Part shown: piece by piece, positions 17,131 to 25,543 of the stretch
Layout: every line of letters begins with the position of its first letter
Position numbering within the stretch: position 1 is the stretch's first letter
Origin: Acidobacteriota bacterium
Lineage (GTDB): Bacteria; Acidobacteriota; Terriglobia; Terriglobales; Acidobacteriaceae
Assembly: GCA_021790655.1 (NCBI GenBank)
Contig: JAJYGR010000045.1
Span: 1-36,212, forward strand
DNA: 36,212 nt
Direction: 5' to 3'
Notes under the pieces: model-generated
The model's database searches: none
What the model saw: only the letters and a program-made list of their open reading frames with translations
Told to the model about the DNA's origin: nothing
Made by a program: the position numbers and the translations under genes

Positions 17131-17877
17131 CTATGGGGTCTGCTGCCGTATCGCCTCAGCGATTTGCTGCATCGAGGAATCGTTCAGCGTAGCGACGACG
17201 TCATACACTAGGCCGCGATGGCACCAAAGAACTGAGCGAACGCCATGGCCTGAGGTTTCCACGTTAACCTGCATTTTTTCGCGCTCGTATGCTCTGGGCT
17301 CGGCTGCTACGAAGATGGAGATGGATGTATTGCTATCGTTGTGGTGATATTGCAGCAATGCCGCCTTGCGTCCCGAAATGTCACAGATACGGGCAGTTTT
17401 GAGCGCCGCTCCTGGGACTGTCGGCACGTGGACAGGAAAGTCTACGCGGCCTTGTAACCATTCCTCCGCCTGCTGTGGCGAATCTGCGGCGATTTGCTCC
17501 CGGCCTGGAAGGTATTGCAGATAGTCGGCGACGAAGGCCTGCGCCAAGCGTTCGGGCGAGGGAGTGTAGCGATCCCACAAAATGCCCGCCGTGGCACCGG
17601 CCAGCAGCACAACCGCTGCCGCAGCCGCCATCCATCGCCGCAGATCACGCCTCTTGCTGGCGTTCGGTCTCTCAACCATTCCGGAGATTCTCCGCCGTAG
17701 CGCAACAGGAGCCTGCTCGCTGTTTGCCAGCTTCTTAAGTTCAGCGCGCAAGCGTTCTTCCTCCTTTTGGAACATCTGACACTGGCCGCATTCCACAAGG
17801 TGAAGGCGCGCTTCATCGGAGAGCGTTCCGTCTTCATGGTCAAGCAACCGTTGCTTCCGGTATTCCTGGCAGTTCAT
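17131..17877 (-). CDS. Membrane-anchored zf-HC2 anti-sigma factor
   Basis: MNCQEYRKQRLLDHEDGTLSDEARLHLVECGQCQMF; TM segment WMAAAAAVVLLAGATAGILW; ATGA overlap with sigma gene. Confidence 0.8.
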   Translation of the reverse strand: MNCQEYRKQRLLDHEDGTLSDEARLHLVECGQCQMFQKEEERLRAELKKLANSEQAPVALRRRISGMVERPNASKRRDLRRWMAAAAAVVLLAGATAGILWDRYTPSPERLAQAFVADYLQYLPGREQIAADSPQQAEEWLQGRVDFPVHVPTVPGAALKTARICDISGRKAALLQYHHNDSNTSISIFVAAEPRAYEREKMQVNVETSGHGVRSVLWCHRGLVYDVVATLNDSSMQQIAEAIRQQTP

Positions 17878-18425
17878 GATTTCCTCATCTTCCTGGTCGC
17901 ATAGACGGAGAGCATCTGGCGCAAGGCGCTCCGGGCACGGGCGAGCCGCGAAGCGGCCGTGCCAATCGGACAATCCAGAATGGTTGCAATCTCGCGAAGA
18001 CGAAAGTCCTCTGCATCCGAAAGCCACACGACAATGCGTAGATGTTCCGGCAAAGATTCGAGGGCGCGACGCACATCCTCCGCCGCAACCAGGGCCGGGA
18101 GCGGATCAGCACAACTCCCGGATTCCGCCATCTCAGGATCGCCCGCTTCATCCTCCCTCCATCGCTTGCTGCGGCGCTTGCCGCTGAGGAACGTGTGGTA
18201 AAGCGTTTGAAAGAGCCAGGCGCGCCAATTGCGCACGATCGTATCTCGCCTCTCCCATGCCCGTGCGGCGGTCTCCTGGGTCAATTCCTGCGCCTCATCC
18301 GCATTCCTCGACAGGCGGAGCGCAAACCGGTAGAGGTCATTTAAGTTGTCCTGCAGAGCATCAGACAGGGATGTCCTCTCCGAAGGGCGATCGAAATTGA
18401 TCGGAATGACCTCATTTTTCAGCAT
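17874..18425 (-). CDS. ECF RNA polymerase sigma factor (second)
   Basis: LYRFALRLSRNADEAQELTQETAARAWER...LPEHLRIVVWLSDAEDFRLREIATILDCPIGTAASRLARARSALRQML. Confidence 0.9.
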   Translation of the reverse strand: MLKNEVIPINFDRPSERTSLSDALQDNLNDLYRFALRLSRNADEAQELTQETAARAWERRDTIVRNWRAWLFQTLYHTFLSGKRRSKRWREDEAGDPEMAESGSCADPLPALVAAEDVRRALESLPEHLRIVVWLSDAEDFRLREIATILDCPIGTAASRLARARSALRQMLSVYATRKMRKS

Positions 18426-18560
18426 TGGCAGTAGTAGGACGCCTGGGGCACAAATAATTATCCATAAATCGACAAAAAATCGGAGGCAAGCTAAACAGCC
18501 AATCTCAGAACGTTCATGATACGCAGCCGATCCCGCCAGACTTGGCACTGAAGAACAGAT

Positions 18561-19358
18561 TTACGGCTGAGACCTATTGACCTCAAGTAAGGCCGCGCTT
18601 CCGGCATAGAGTTTGACGGTATGACGCCGGGACTCAAGTCTGAAACTTCCGCTTCTCATGCCATCGTCCGGCATGTAGATTGAGTCGAACCCATAGAGGC
18701 CACATGCGCTGGCGGAAAAGATGGCCAGTGATTGCTCTCGAGTTGTGCCGTCGCAGCGGAAATTTGCGTATCGATCTTCGTATGTATTCGAGATCAATCG
18801 ACCAAATACACCGTGTTTGCGGATATACCCGACGACATCACCGTCGGAGGACAGCAGTTCTTTGCCGATTGGAGAGAATTCGTCCCCGCCGATAAGCACC
18901 ATCGTGCCCGGGGAGTCGGTTTCGTCAGTATAGTGAGGAGCGCTTGCCTCATAGGATTCAATGGTGCTCGCCAGGGCGCGCATGGAGACATTCAGAGGCA
19001 TCTCCAAACCCTTCGTCACGATCTTGTCAAAGCGGATGGAGAGGTAAGAGGGCCGTTGCACTGCGTATGGTGCCGGGGCAAAGATAAAAGGCCGCGATTC
19101 GACCACATGGCCAACCATTGAAGCGCCTTTGGGAAGAATCTGACCGTCAGGCAAGTGGACGACCTGCATTGTCTTCGCTACGACGGCATCTCCCGGTTTT
19201 GCCTTTCCGGCATCAAGCGTGTGTGTGAAGCGCACTGGAATTGCTGTAGAAGCAGGCAGCACTGCGGCGTGGCACAATTTGACGCTTATCCCAATACTGA
19301 CGACACCCGCAATCAGGGCTATCGCTCTCGCACAAAGCAATCGGTTTGCACGCATCAT
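18561..19358 (-). CDS. Secreted hypothetical protein
   Basis: Signal peptide; IPVRFTHTLDAGKAKPGDAVVAKTMQVVHLPDGQILPKGASMVGHV; GAGG upstream of ATG. Confidence 0.6.
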   Translation of the reverse strand: MMRANRLLCARAIALIAGVVSIGISVKLCHAAVLPASTAIPVRFTHTLDAGKAKPGDAVVAKTMQVVHLPDGQILPKGASMVGHVVESRPFIFAPAPYAVQRPSYLSIRFDKIVTKGLEMPLNVSMRALASTIESYEASAPHYTDETDSPGTMVLIGGDEFSPIGKELLSSDGDVVGYIRKHGVFGRLISNTYEDRYANFRCDGTTREQSLAIFSASACGLYGFDSIYMPDDGMRSGSFRLESRRHTVKLYAGSAALLEVNRSQP

Positions 19359-19439
19359 TGTGGCGCCTCTTTCCACTTTGTTTCTTTTTCATTTGGCAAT
19401 ATCAGCAACTGACGGCCGACCGTCGCTGTCGAACTGTGC

Positions 19440-19604
19440 ATGGCGATCCATTTGCGTCTGTATGACGCCTGGTGCCCTGATTTTTATCTGGAAGCGACGG
19501 AGCGACTGGAATCTGAATGGGAGGTAATAGAGGATGTCAATGCTTTAGGTCAGGAACACGCCCAGGCAGCCCGCGAGGGCCGCGCAAGCCGCGAAGAAGC
19601 TTGA
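19440..19604 (+). CDS. Possible small ORF (54 aa) or gene remnant
   Basis: Below ORF-track cutoff: MAIHLRLYDAWCPDFYLEATERLESEWEVIEDVNALGQEHAQAAREGRASREEA*. Protein-like composition, no clear RBS. Confidence 0.25.
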   Translation: MAIHLRLYDAWCPDFYLEATERLESEWEVIEDVNALGQEHAQAAREGRASREEA

Positions 19605-19788
19605 CAGCGACGATGCGGGAGCTCCCCGGAGTTCATCGCGGGGAACGTGGAGGAGAAGCCGAAGTGCGATGCAATGGCGCCGGAACACCAGGCGCTTTTA
19701 TTTTTGAGTAACGCAGTAGACAACCGAGGTATTGGAGTGCGTTTTTGAAAGCGCCACATCCGAATAAGCCGTCAAGCTCGGCAAGAAT

Positions 19789-21141
19789 TCACAGCATATA
19801 GGGAATATCCGAGGAGTTCGTGGGATAGGCATAAATCATGTGCCTGAGATCGGTCGCACGCAGCTCTGATCGGATTGCCAATGCAAAAAGATTGATAATC
19901 TCCTCGGCTTTTGGACCGAACAAATGCGCGCCCAGGATGCGCTCACTGTCTTCCTCGATAAGAACTTTGAAGCCCGATCTCTTTATCCCTATACGCCGAG
20001 AGGAATACCAGGATGTGGTGTCCTGAGAATTCACCCGGAATTTCAAACCATTCCTGGTTGCATCCTGTTCAAGTAGTCCCACCGAAGCGAGCGGAGGAGT
20101 TGTAAAAACTACAGTTGGTATTCCCAGATAATTTGGCTTCCGCTGATTTCCGTCGAGGAGATTCCTGGCAACCGCATGGCCTTCCATGCTCGCCACTGGG
20201 GTCAGGGGCATTCCTGCGGTACTTGCGGCGTCGCCCGCTGCATACACCGACGGATTTGAGGGACTCTGGAGATATTCATTGACCACGATACCTTTGTGGT
20301 CACGCTCGATACCAGCCGTTGCCAGATCCAGGTCATCAATCTCCGGCACGCGTCCTGCGCCATGTACCACCATGTTTGTTTCGAACTTCTGCTCAGCGCC
20401 ATTTACGGCGGTCGTCACTATGAAGTGATTTCCAGCCTGCTCAATCGCTTTGACGGCTGTGTTCAACTGGATGTCGATACCCGAATCGCGACTCGCGCTG
20501 ACGAGCTCGTCGACGAGATCGGGATCAAAGCCCTGCAGCGGCCACGCGCTGCGATGAAGGATTTGAACTCGCGCACCCGCTTGGGCTGCTATATGAGCAA
20601 ATTCGAACGAGATGTACCCTCCCCCAACGAACAAGATATGGGCAGGGAGTTGCTCAAGCTCCAGGAATTGTTCACTCGTTTTCAGATATTGTTCGCCGGG
20701 GATATCCAGGTGGGCGGGCATTGCTCCTGCCGCGATGACTACGTGTCGAGCCGTGAGTATGTCATCCCCGATTTGGAGTGTGTTCCGATCCAGGAATCGC
20801 GCACGTCCGTGAAATGAGCTGATCCCAGCTTTTGAAAAGCCATTCTCCCGGTTTTCGGGTACAGGGTCAGTAAATGATCTTTTGAAGCGGATGAGCGCGG
20901 GCCAGTCTATTTCGGGGCCGTTTAGTGAGATCCCTTTCCCGCTCATACGATGGCTCCAGTCGCGAAGTTCGGCGACGCCGACGAATACTTTCTTCGGATC
21001 ACAACCTCGCAGTGCGCAAGTGCCTCCGAACGGCCTTGAATCAATGATTGCGACCTTCCAACCAGCAGAGCGGCATTTGAACGCGACAGTAGCTCCGGCC
21101 GCTCCGGTTCCAATCACAATGAGATCGAATGTTTGCCGCAT
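19789..21141 (-). CDS. Glutathione-reductase-like FAD/NAD(P) disulfide oxidoreductase
   Basis: DLIVIGTGAAGATVAFKCRSAGWKVAIIDSRPFGGTCALRGCDPKKVFVG; VYAAGDAASTAGMPLTPVA; MIYAYPTNSSDIPYML. Confidence 0.88.
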   Translation of the reverse strand: MRQTFDLIVIGTGAAGATVAFKCRSAGWKVAIIDSRPFGGTCALRGCDPKKVFVGVAELRDWSHRMSGKGISLNGPEIDWPALIRFKRSFTDPVPENRENGFSKAGISSFHGRARFLDRNTLQIGDDILTARHVVIAAGAMPAHLDIPGEQYLKTSEQFLELEQLPAHILFVGGGYISFEFAHIAAQAGARVQILHRSAWPLQGFDPDLVDELVSASRDSGIDIQLNTAVKAIEQAGNHFIVTTAVNGAEQKFETNMVVHGAGRVPEIDDLDLATAGIERDHKGIVVNEYLQSPSNPSVYAAGDAASTAGMPLTPVASMEGHAVARNLLDGNQRKPNYLGIPTVVFTTPPLASVGLLEQDATRNGLKFRVNSQDTTSWYSSRRIGIKRSGFKVLIEEDSERILGAHLFGPKAEEIINLFALAIRSELRATDLRHMIYAYPTNSSDIPYML

Positions 21142-21187
21142 GCTTTCCTCCGGTTATCTAACATCATGTCTTGCGTCATCGACAGCT

Positions 21188-21594
21188 TCAGCAGCAGCCG
21201 CAGCTTTCAGCCCGCCAGGCCGCACGACCTTCTTTGAGTAATAACGGCAGCGCCGCCAGCGCCGCTGCTGAATCAAACCACGCGATACGAAAGATTGCAT
21301 TCAACACCAGGCCGACCAACGTAATAACAGCTAGATACGCACAAGTTGCCGATTGGACGGCATCAGCCGCGAGGGCAACATTGTCGATCCGGCGCGCTTC
21401 TCGACGTTTCAGCCAAGCCAGGACCGGCATGGCCAAAAGAGCCGCAACGGTGATGCCCATGCCGAGAAGGCTGATCTCAGGCTTCAGGCGCAGTGCTGCT
21501 CCGAGAATGGCAGTAACGGCGACAAAACCGGCGAGCGGGGCTCAGACGTATTTTCGCAAGCTGTCGACTGCAATCCGGTGAAACCTGACGACAT
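21188..21594 (-). pseudogene. Decayed cation-transporter (CDF-like TM half) gene
   Basis: C-terminal half readable: ALRLKPEISLLGMGITVAALLAMPVLAWLKRREARRIDNVALAADAVQSATCAYLAVITLVGLVLNA...EGRAAWRAESCGCC. In-frame TGA at 21542-21544, and the RBS-preceded ATG at 21594 is in another frame. Confidence 0.65.
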
Positions 21595-21613
21595 AGAGGC
21601 TCCTCTTGTTAGC

Positions 21614-21638
21614 GATTCCCCGTATGACAAAAAGTTAC
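21614..21638 (-). promoter_or_regulatory. Putative ECF promoter (GTAAC-N15-GAATC) upstream of the decayed transporter and GR-like gene
   Basis: Minus strand CGTAACTTTTTGTCATACGGGGAATCG. Confidence 0.65.
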
Positions 21639-21654
21639 GAATAGGATTATGCCT

Positions 21655-24156
21655 CTAAGCTATTCTGTCGTCGGAGAACCTTGGGGTGACCTGGAACCCC
21701 TGCTCAAGAATCGCGGTTCGGATGCCATCCGGGTCAGCTTCGCCTTCGCGGTAGACGACGGTAATGGTGTGCCGCTCTACGTCGCCCTTGACGTCCTGAA
21801 TGCCGCTCAATTTTGTAATAGCGCGCCGGATCGCGGCGATACAGCTCTCGCAGTGCATGTTGAGAACATTGAACGTCATTTCAGTCTGCCGGCCCGCGCG
21901 CTTCTGAGGCAGTAATCGCCCGGCGAAAGAGTTCGTGAGGACCGTGGTGACGCTGGCGATCATGGCGACCATGGCCCACACTGGATGTAGCAGCCCCGTA
22001 ATTGCCAACGGAACACCGATGCCATTGAAAGCGAACGCCAGCGAGAGGTTTTGAACTGTTTTTCTGTAAGAACGTCGGCCAATGTAGAATGCGTCGACAA
22101 CTGCCCCGAGGCGTTGTCCCACCAGCACAACGTCGGCGGACTCGATCGCAATGTCCGTTCCAGCGCCGATCGCGATGCCCACATCCGCCTGCATCAGAGC
22201 TGGGGCGTCGTTGATTCCATCTCCTACCATCGCCACGCGAAAGCTTTGACCTTGCAGCTCCCGGATTACGGCAGCTTTGTTCTGTGGCAGGACTTCCGAG
22301 CGATAGTCTGTGATTCCAACCTGCCGGGCAACAACCTGGGCGGTCTTGGCATTGTCGCCGGTCACCATCATGGGTTCAAGCCCGGCAGTCCGCATGCGTT
22401 GAATGGCATCTCTTGCGTCCGGCTTAATCTGGTCGGCTATGCCGATCAGACCAGCCAATCTGCCGTCAATCGCAAGGACTACGACGGTGTCGCCTTTCGC
22501 GCTCATCGTTTCAATCTGCGCGATGGCGGAGGCGACTTCTATGTGTTCGCCTTGAAGGAACTGTGGCTTGCCAATAAGCACACGATGACTCTCGACGTTC
22601 GCAGTCACACCCATACCGGGGGTCGCCTCAAAGTCGCTAGCGACTGGAATCGATAAATGTTGCGCTTCTGCAGAAGCCACAATTGCCTGAGCCAACGGAT
22701 GCTCGGAAGATCGCTCCGCCGCGGCCGCGAATCGTAGGATTTCATCATTATTCCAATCCGATTCAGACTGGATGTCGGTGACGGATGGTTCACCTCGCGT
22801 AATCGTGCCCGTCTTATCGAGGACGACTTTGCGAATATCCTTGAGAACCTGAAATGCTTCGGCGGAGCGCATGAGAACTCCGTGCTCGGCAGCCATGCCG
22901 CCGCCGCGGATCATGGCGAGAGGGCTGGCCATACCGAGGGCGCACGGATAGCCCATGACCAGCACGGCAAGCACGGCGAAAATTGCGCGCGTCCAGTCCG
23001 GCGAGCCGGTCACCAGCCATGCACCCAGGCTCCAGATGACAAAAGCAAGAAAGGCCGCTCCCAAAACGGCAGGTACATAGACGGCAAGTACACGGTCCAC
23101 CAGCGCCAGAATGCCCGGTTTGAGGGCGCGCGCTTCTTCCACGCTTCGAGCTACTTGATGCAGGAAGCTCTCTTTGCCGACTTTTGTCACTCGAACCAGC
23201 AAAGTCCCGGTCTGGTTCATCGAACCTCCGATGACTTCGTCGCCGGCTTTCTTGGCCTGGGGCATCGATTCCCCTGTAACCAGGCTTTCATTGACGCCGG
23301 ACCTGCCATCGATGACTTCTCCATCGACCGGTATCGATTCTCCCGGCCGTACACGCACCGTATCCCCGGGCCGAACCTGTTCGAGAGGTACTTCTTCTTC
23401 GGCCCCATCGCGCACAATCCGTGCTGTGGGCGGTACCAGAGACAGGAGTTTTCGGACCGCCTGGGAGCTGCGTGTTCTTACACGCAGGGACACAAAGCCT
23501 GAGAGTAGATGGTAGGTGGTAATGAATACCGATACGGCAAAGAAGTCGGCAATGGGAAACGATGACGAGAAGTAGCCGAGTACGCCGCCGATCAGACCGG
23601 CAAATGCCCCAAATTCCAGAAGCACATGTTGATTCAGAATTCCGCGGCGCAAACTGGCCCACGCCATCTGGAGAATGTGCCACCCTGGCCCAAATACTGC
23701 CGCCAACGCCAGAAACGGCATGAGTAACGGCAAAGGTGGAGGTGGCGGGTTGGATACTACGCCAGCCCACATCAGACTCATCATGGTAACTGCCACCAGC
23801 GCAAAAGTCGCAGCCAGCATCAAGTTGTTCCGTTCTCCCAGCATGATCGCCTGTTCTTCTTCGAACGTGAGCACTTTTCGGGGATCGCGAACGGTATAGC
23901 CGAGATCGATGATTAACTTCTTTAGCTGCTGGGTCGATGCTTTGGCCGGCTCATATTCGATCAGGGCCTCTTCGTGGGCCAGATTCACACTCGCCCGCCG
24001 CACTCCTTCCGTTCTCTCCAGTGCCTTGGTCAAACTGGCCACGCAGAAGGAGCAGGACATTCCGTCGATCTTTAGCTGTAGCTTCTCGACTCCGCTCCCT
24101 TTGCCAAAGCCCTTCGGGGCCTCCGCCAAATTTTCGGTTTCCTGAAGGGAAATCAT
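21655..24156 (-). CDS. copA: Heavy-metal P1B-type ATPase with N- and C-terminal HMA domains and YPC motif
   Basis: N-terminal GMSCSFC and C-terminal NMHCESC HMA motifs; [47 protein letters not shown]. Confidence 0.92.
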   Translation of the reverse strand: MISLQETENLAEAPKGFGKGSGVEKLQLKIDGMSCSFCVASLTKALERTEGVRRASVNLAHEEALIEYEPAKASTQQLKKLIIDLGYTVRDPRKVLTFEEEQAIMLGERNNLMLAATFALVAVTMMSLMWAGVVSNPPPPPLPLLMPFLALAAVFGPGWHILQMAWASLRRGILNQHVLLEFGAFAGLIGGVLGYFSSSFPIADFFAVSVFITTYHLLSGFVSLRVRTRSSQAVRKLLSLVPPTARIVRDGAEEEVPLEQVRPGDTVRVRPGESIPVDGEVIDGRSGVNESLVTGESMPQAKKAGDEVIGGSMNQTGTLLVRVTKVGKESFLHQVARSVEEARALKPGILALVDRVLAVYVPAVLGAAFLAFVIWSLGAWLVTGSPDWTRAIFAVLAVLVMGYPCALGMASPLAMIRGGGMAAEHGVLMRSAEAFQVLKDIRKVVLDKTGTITRGEPSVTDIQSESDWNNDEILRFAAAAERSSEHPLAQAIVASAEAQHLSIPVASDFEATPGMGVTANVESHRVLIGKPQFLQGEHIEVASAIAQIETMSAKGDTVVVLAIDGRLAGLIGIADQIKPDARDAIQRMRTAGLEPMMVTGDNAKTAQVVARQVGITDYRSEVLPQNKAAVIRELQGQSFRVAMVGDGINDAPALMQADVGIAIGAGTDIAIESADVVLVGQRLGAVVDAFYIGRRSYRKTVQNLSLAFAFNGIGVPLAITGLLHPVWAMVAMIASVTTVLTNSFAGRLLPQKRAGRQTEMTFNVLNMHCESCIAAIRRAITKLSGIQDVKGDVERHTITVVYREGEADPDGIRTAILEQGFQVTPRFSDDRIA

Positions 24157-24386
24157 GCTGTATTCCTTGTTCTTACGTCGTATCCGAGTTCATGCAGTTT
24201 CGCCTGCACCTGTTCTGGCGTTGTGCGATCTGGATAGATCGAAACGGAAATACACTGTTCCTTTGCGCTGGCCTTTACATTTTCCACGCCAGGCATACGT
24301 TTCAACGCTCGCGCAATCCGCTGCTCGCAACTTTCACAATGAATCTTCTGTTCCCCTGTCACGCTGAATTCAAGGTTGGTAGCCAT
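24153..24386 (-). CDS. copZ: HMA-domain metallochaperone (CopZ/MerP-like, cytosolic)
   Basis: KIHCESCEQRIARALKRMPGVENVKASAKEQCISV; overlaps ATPase start. Confidence 0.85.
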   Translation of the reverse strand: MATNLEFSVTGEQKIHCESCEQRIARALKRMPGVENVKASAKEQCISVSIYPDRTTPEQVQAKLHELGYDVRTRNTA

Positions 24387-24404
24387 ATCTTCCTCCTGTT
24401 CGCA

Positions 24405-24435
24405 AGGTAAGCCCTGTACCTGGGTATAGAGTCAA
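24405..24435 (-). promoter_or_regulatory. MerR-family regulated promoter with 19-bp spacer
   Basis: Minus strand TTGACT-CTATACCCAGGTACAGGGC-TTACCT upstream of copZ. Confidence 0.85.
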
Positions 24436-24482
24436 GGGCCGGTTGCAAGAAGCGCTCGGAGAGCCTCAGCGCTTTCGGAATT

Positions 24483-24809
24483 TCATGTTGCCGCCCGCTC
24501 GAATGCCGTCCGGAGTTGTTGCTCGGTAATCAACCCATCCAGCCGTTCCATTTCTCTCCCCTGCCTGAATACCAGAATGGTAGGAATGCTCTTCACTCCA
24601 AGGCGCTCTGCAATGGAGAGATCGCGTTCAATATCGATCCGGTAAACAACAACTCGCCCGGCATACTGCTGTGCCACGGCTTCCAGGCGCGGTTCCAACG
24701 CCCGGCAGGGCGCGCAAGTTGCCTGGTAGAAATCGAGAATCACTGGTTGCTGCGCCTGCAATGCCTTCGTTTCAAGCTCGCTGCTCGTAATCGTTGTAAC
24801 GTTGGACAT
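24483..24809 (-). CDS. Thioredoxin-fold protein (CAPC active site)
   Basis: PVILDFYQATCAPCRALEPRLEAVAQQYAGRVVVYRIDIERD...IPTILVFRQGREM. Confidence 0.9.
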   Translation of the reverse strand: MSNVTTITSSELETKALQAQQPVILDFYQATCAPCRALEPRLEAVAQQYAGRVVVYRIDIERDLSIAERLGVKSIPTILVFRQGREMERLDGLITEQQLRTAFERAAT

Positions 24810-24814
24810 ACCCT

Positions 24815-25531
24815 TCACCTGCCGTTCTGTGACTGAGGCTGCCGCTTAGAGTCGCCATGCTCCACCATTCGTCCATCCATAAGGCGAATGACACCGTCCA
24901 CTTCACTGATCATGCGGGTATCGTGAGTGACCACCAGGATTGCCGTGCCCTGATCTTTGCTCACCTTGCGCAGCAGTCGCATCACGCTTAGTCCACGCTC
25001 CGTATCCAGGGCCGCCGTGGGCTCGTCGGCTAGGATGATGGCTGGGTTGTTTGCCAGGGCGCGGGCGATGGCTACGCGCTGCCTCTCGCCTCCGGAGAGT
25101 TGTTCGGGAAGATTGCCAGCGCGGTCTGCCACTTCCAGATACTCCAGCAGTTCCATAGCACGCGAGTCCGCTTGCCGCCCGAAGATGCCGATTAGTTCCA
25201 GGGAGAGTAGCACGTTTTCCTTTGCCGTTAAAAACGGAATGAGGTTGGCAAATTGAAAAATGAAGCCAACCTTCTCACGGCGAAGCCGCTGCAAGTCGAA
25301 CCTTTTCCCGTTATAGATGTTTTCCCCTTCAAGCAGCACGCGTCCCTCGGTAGGTTCGGTGACCAGCCCAAGAATCATCAGGAGCGTAGTTTTTCCCGAC
25401 CCGCTCGCTCCCATGATGGCGAACAGTTCTCCAGGACGTACCGCCATGCTGATGCCCTTGAGGGCTTCGACCCGCGTATGCCCTTCGCCATAGCTCTTGG
25501 CCAAATCGGTCGCTTCAATCGCGTACTCCAT
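24815..25531 (-). CDS. ABC transporter ATP-binding protein (LolD/MacB-like)
   Basis: Walker A GASGSGKTT, signature LSGGERQRVAIARALANNPAIILADEPT. Confidence 0.95.
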   Translation of the reverse strand: MEYAIEATDLAKSYGEGHTRVEALKGISMAVRPGELFAIMGASGSGKTTLLMILGLVTEPTEGRVLLEGENIYNGKRFDLQRLRREKVGFIFQFANLIPFLTAKENVLLSLELIGIFGRQADSRAMELLEYLEVADRAGNLPEQLSGGERQRVAIARALANNPAIILADEPTAALDTERGLSVMRLLRKVSKDQGTAILVVTHDTRMISEVDGVIRLMDGRMVEHGDSKRQPQSQNGR

Positions 25532-25543
25532 CCGTCCTCCTCC

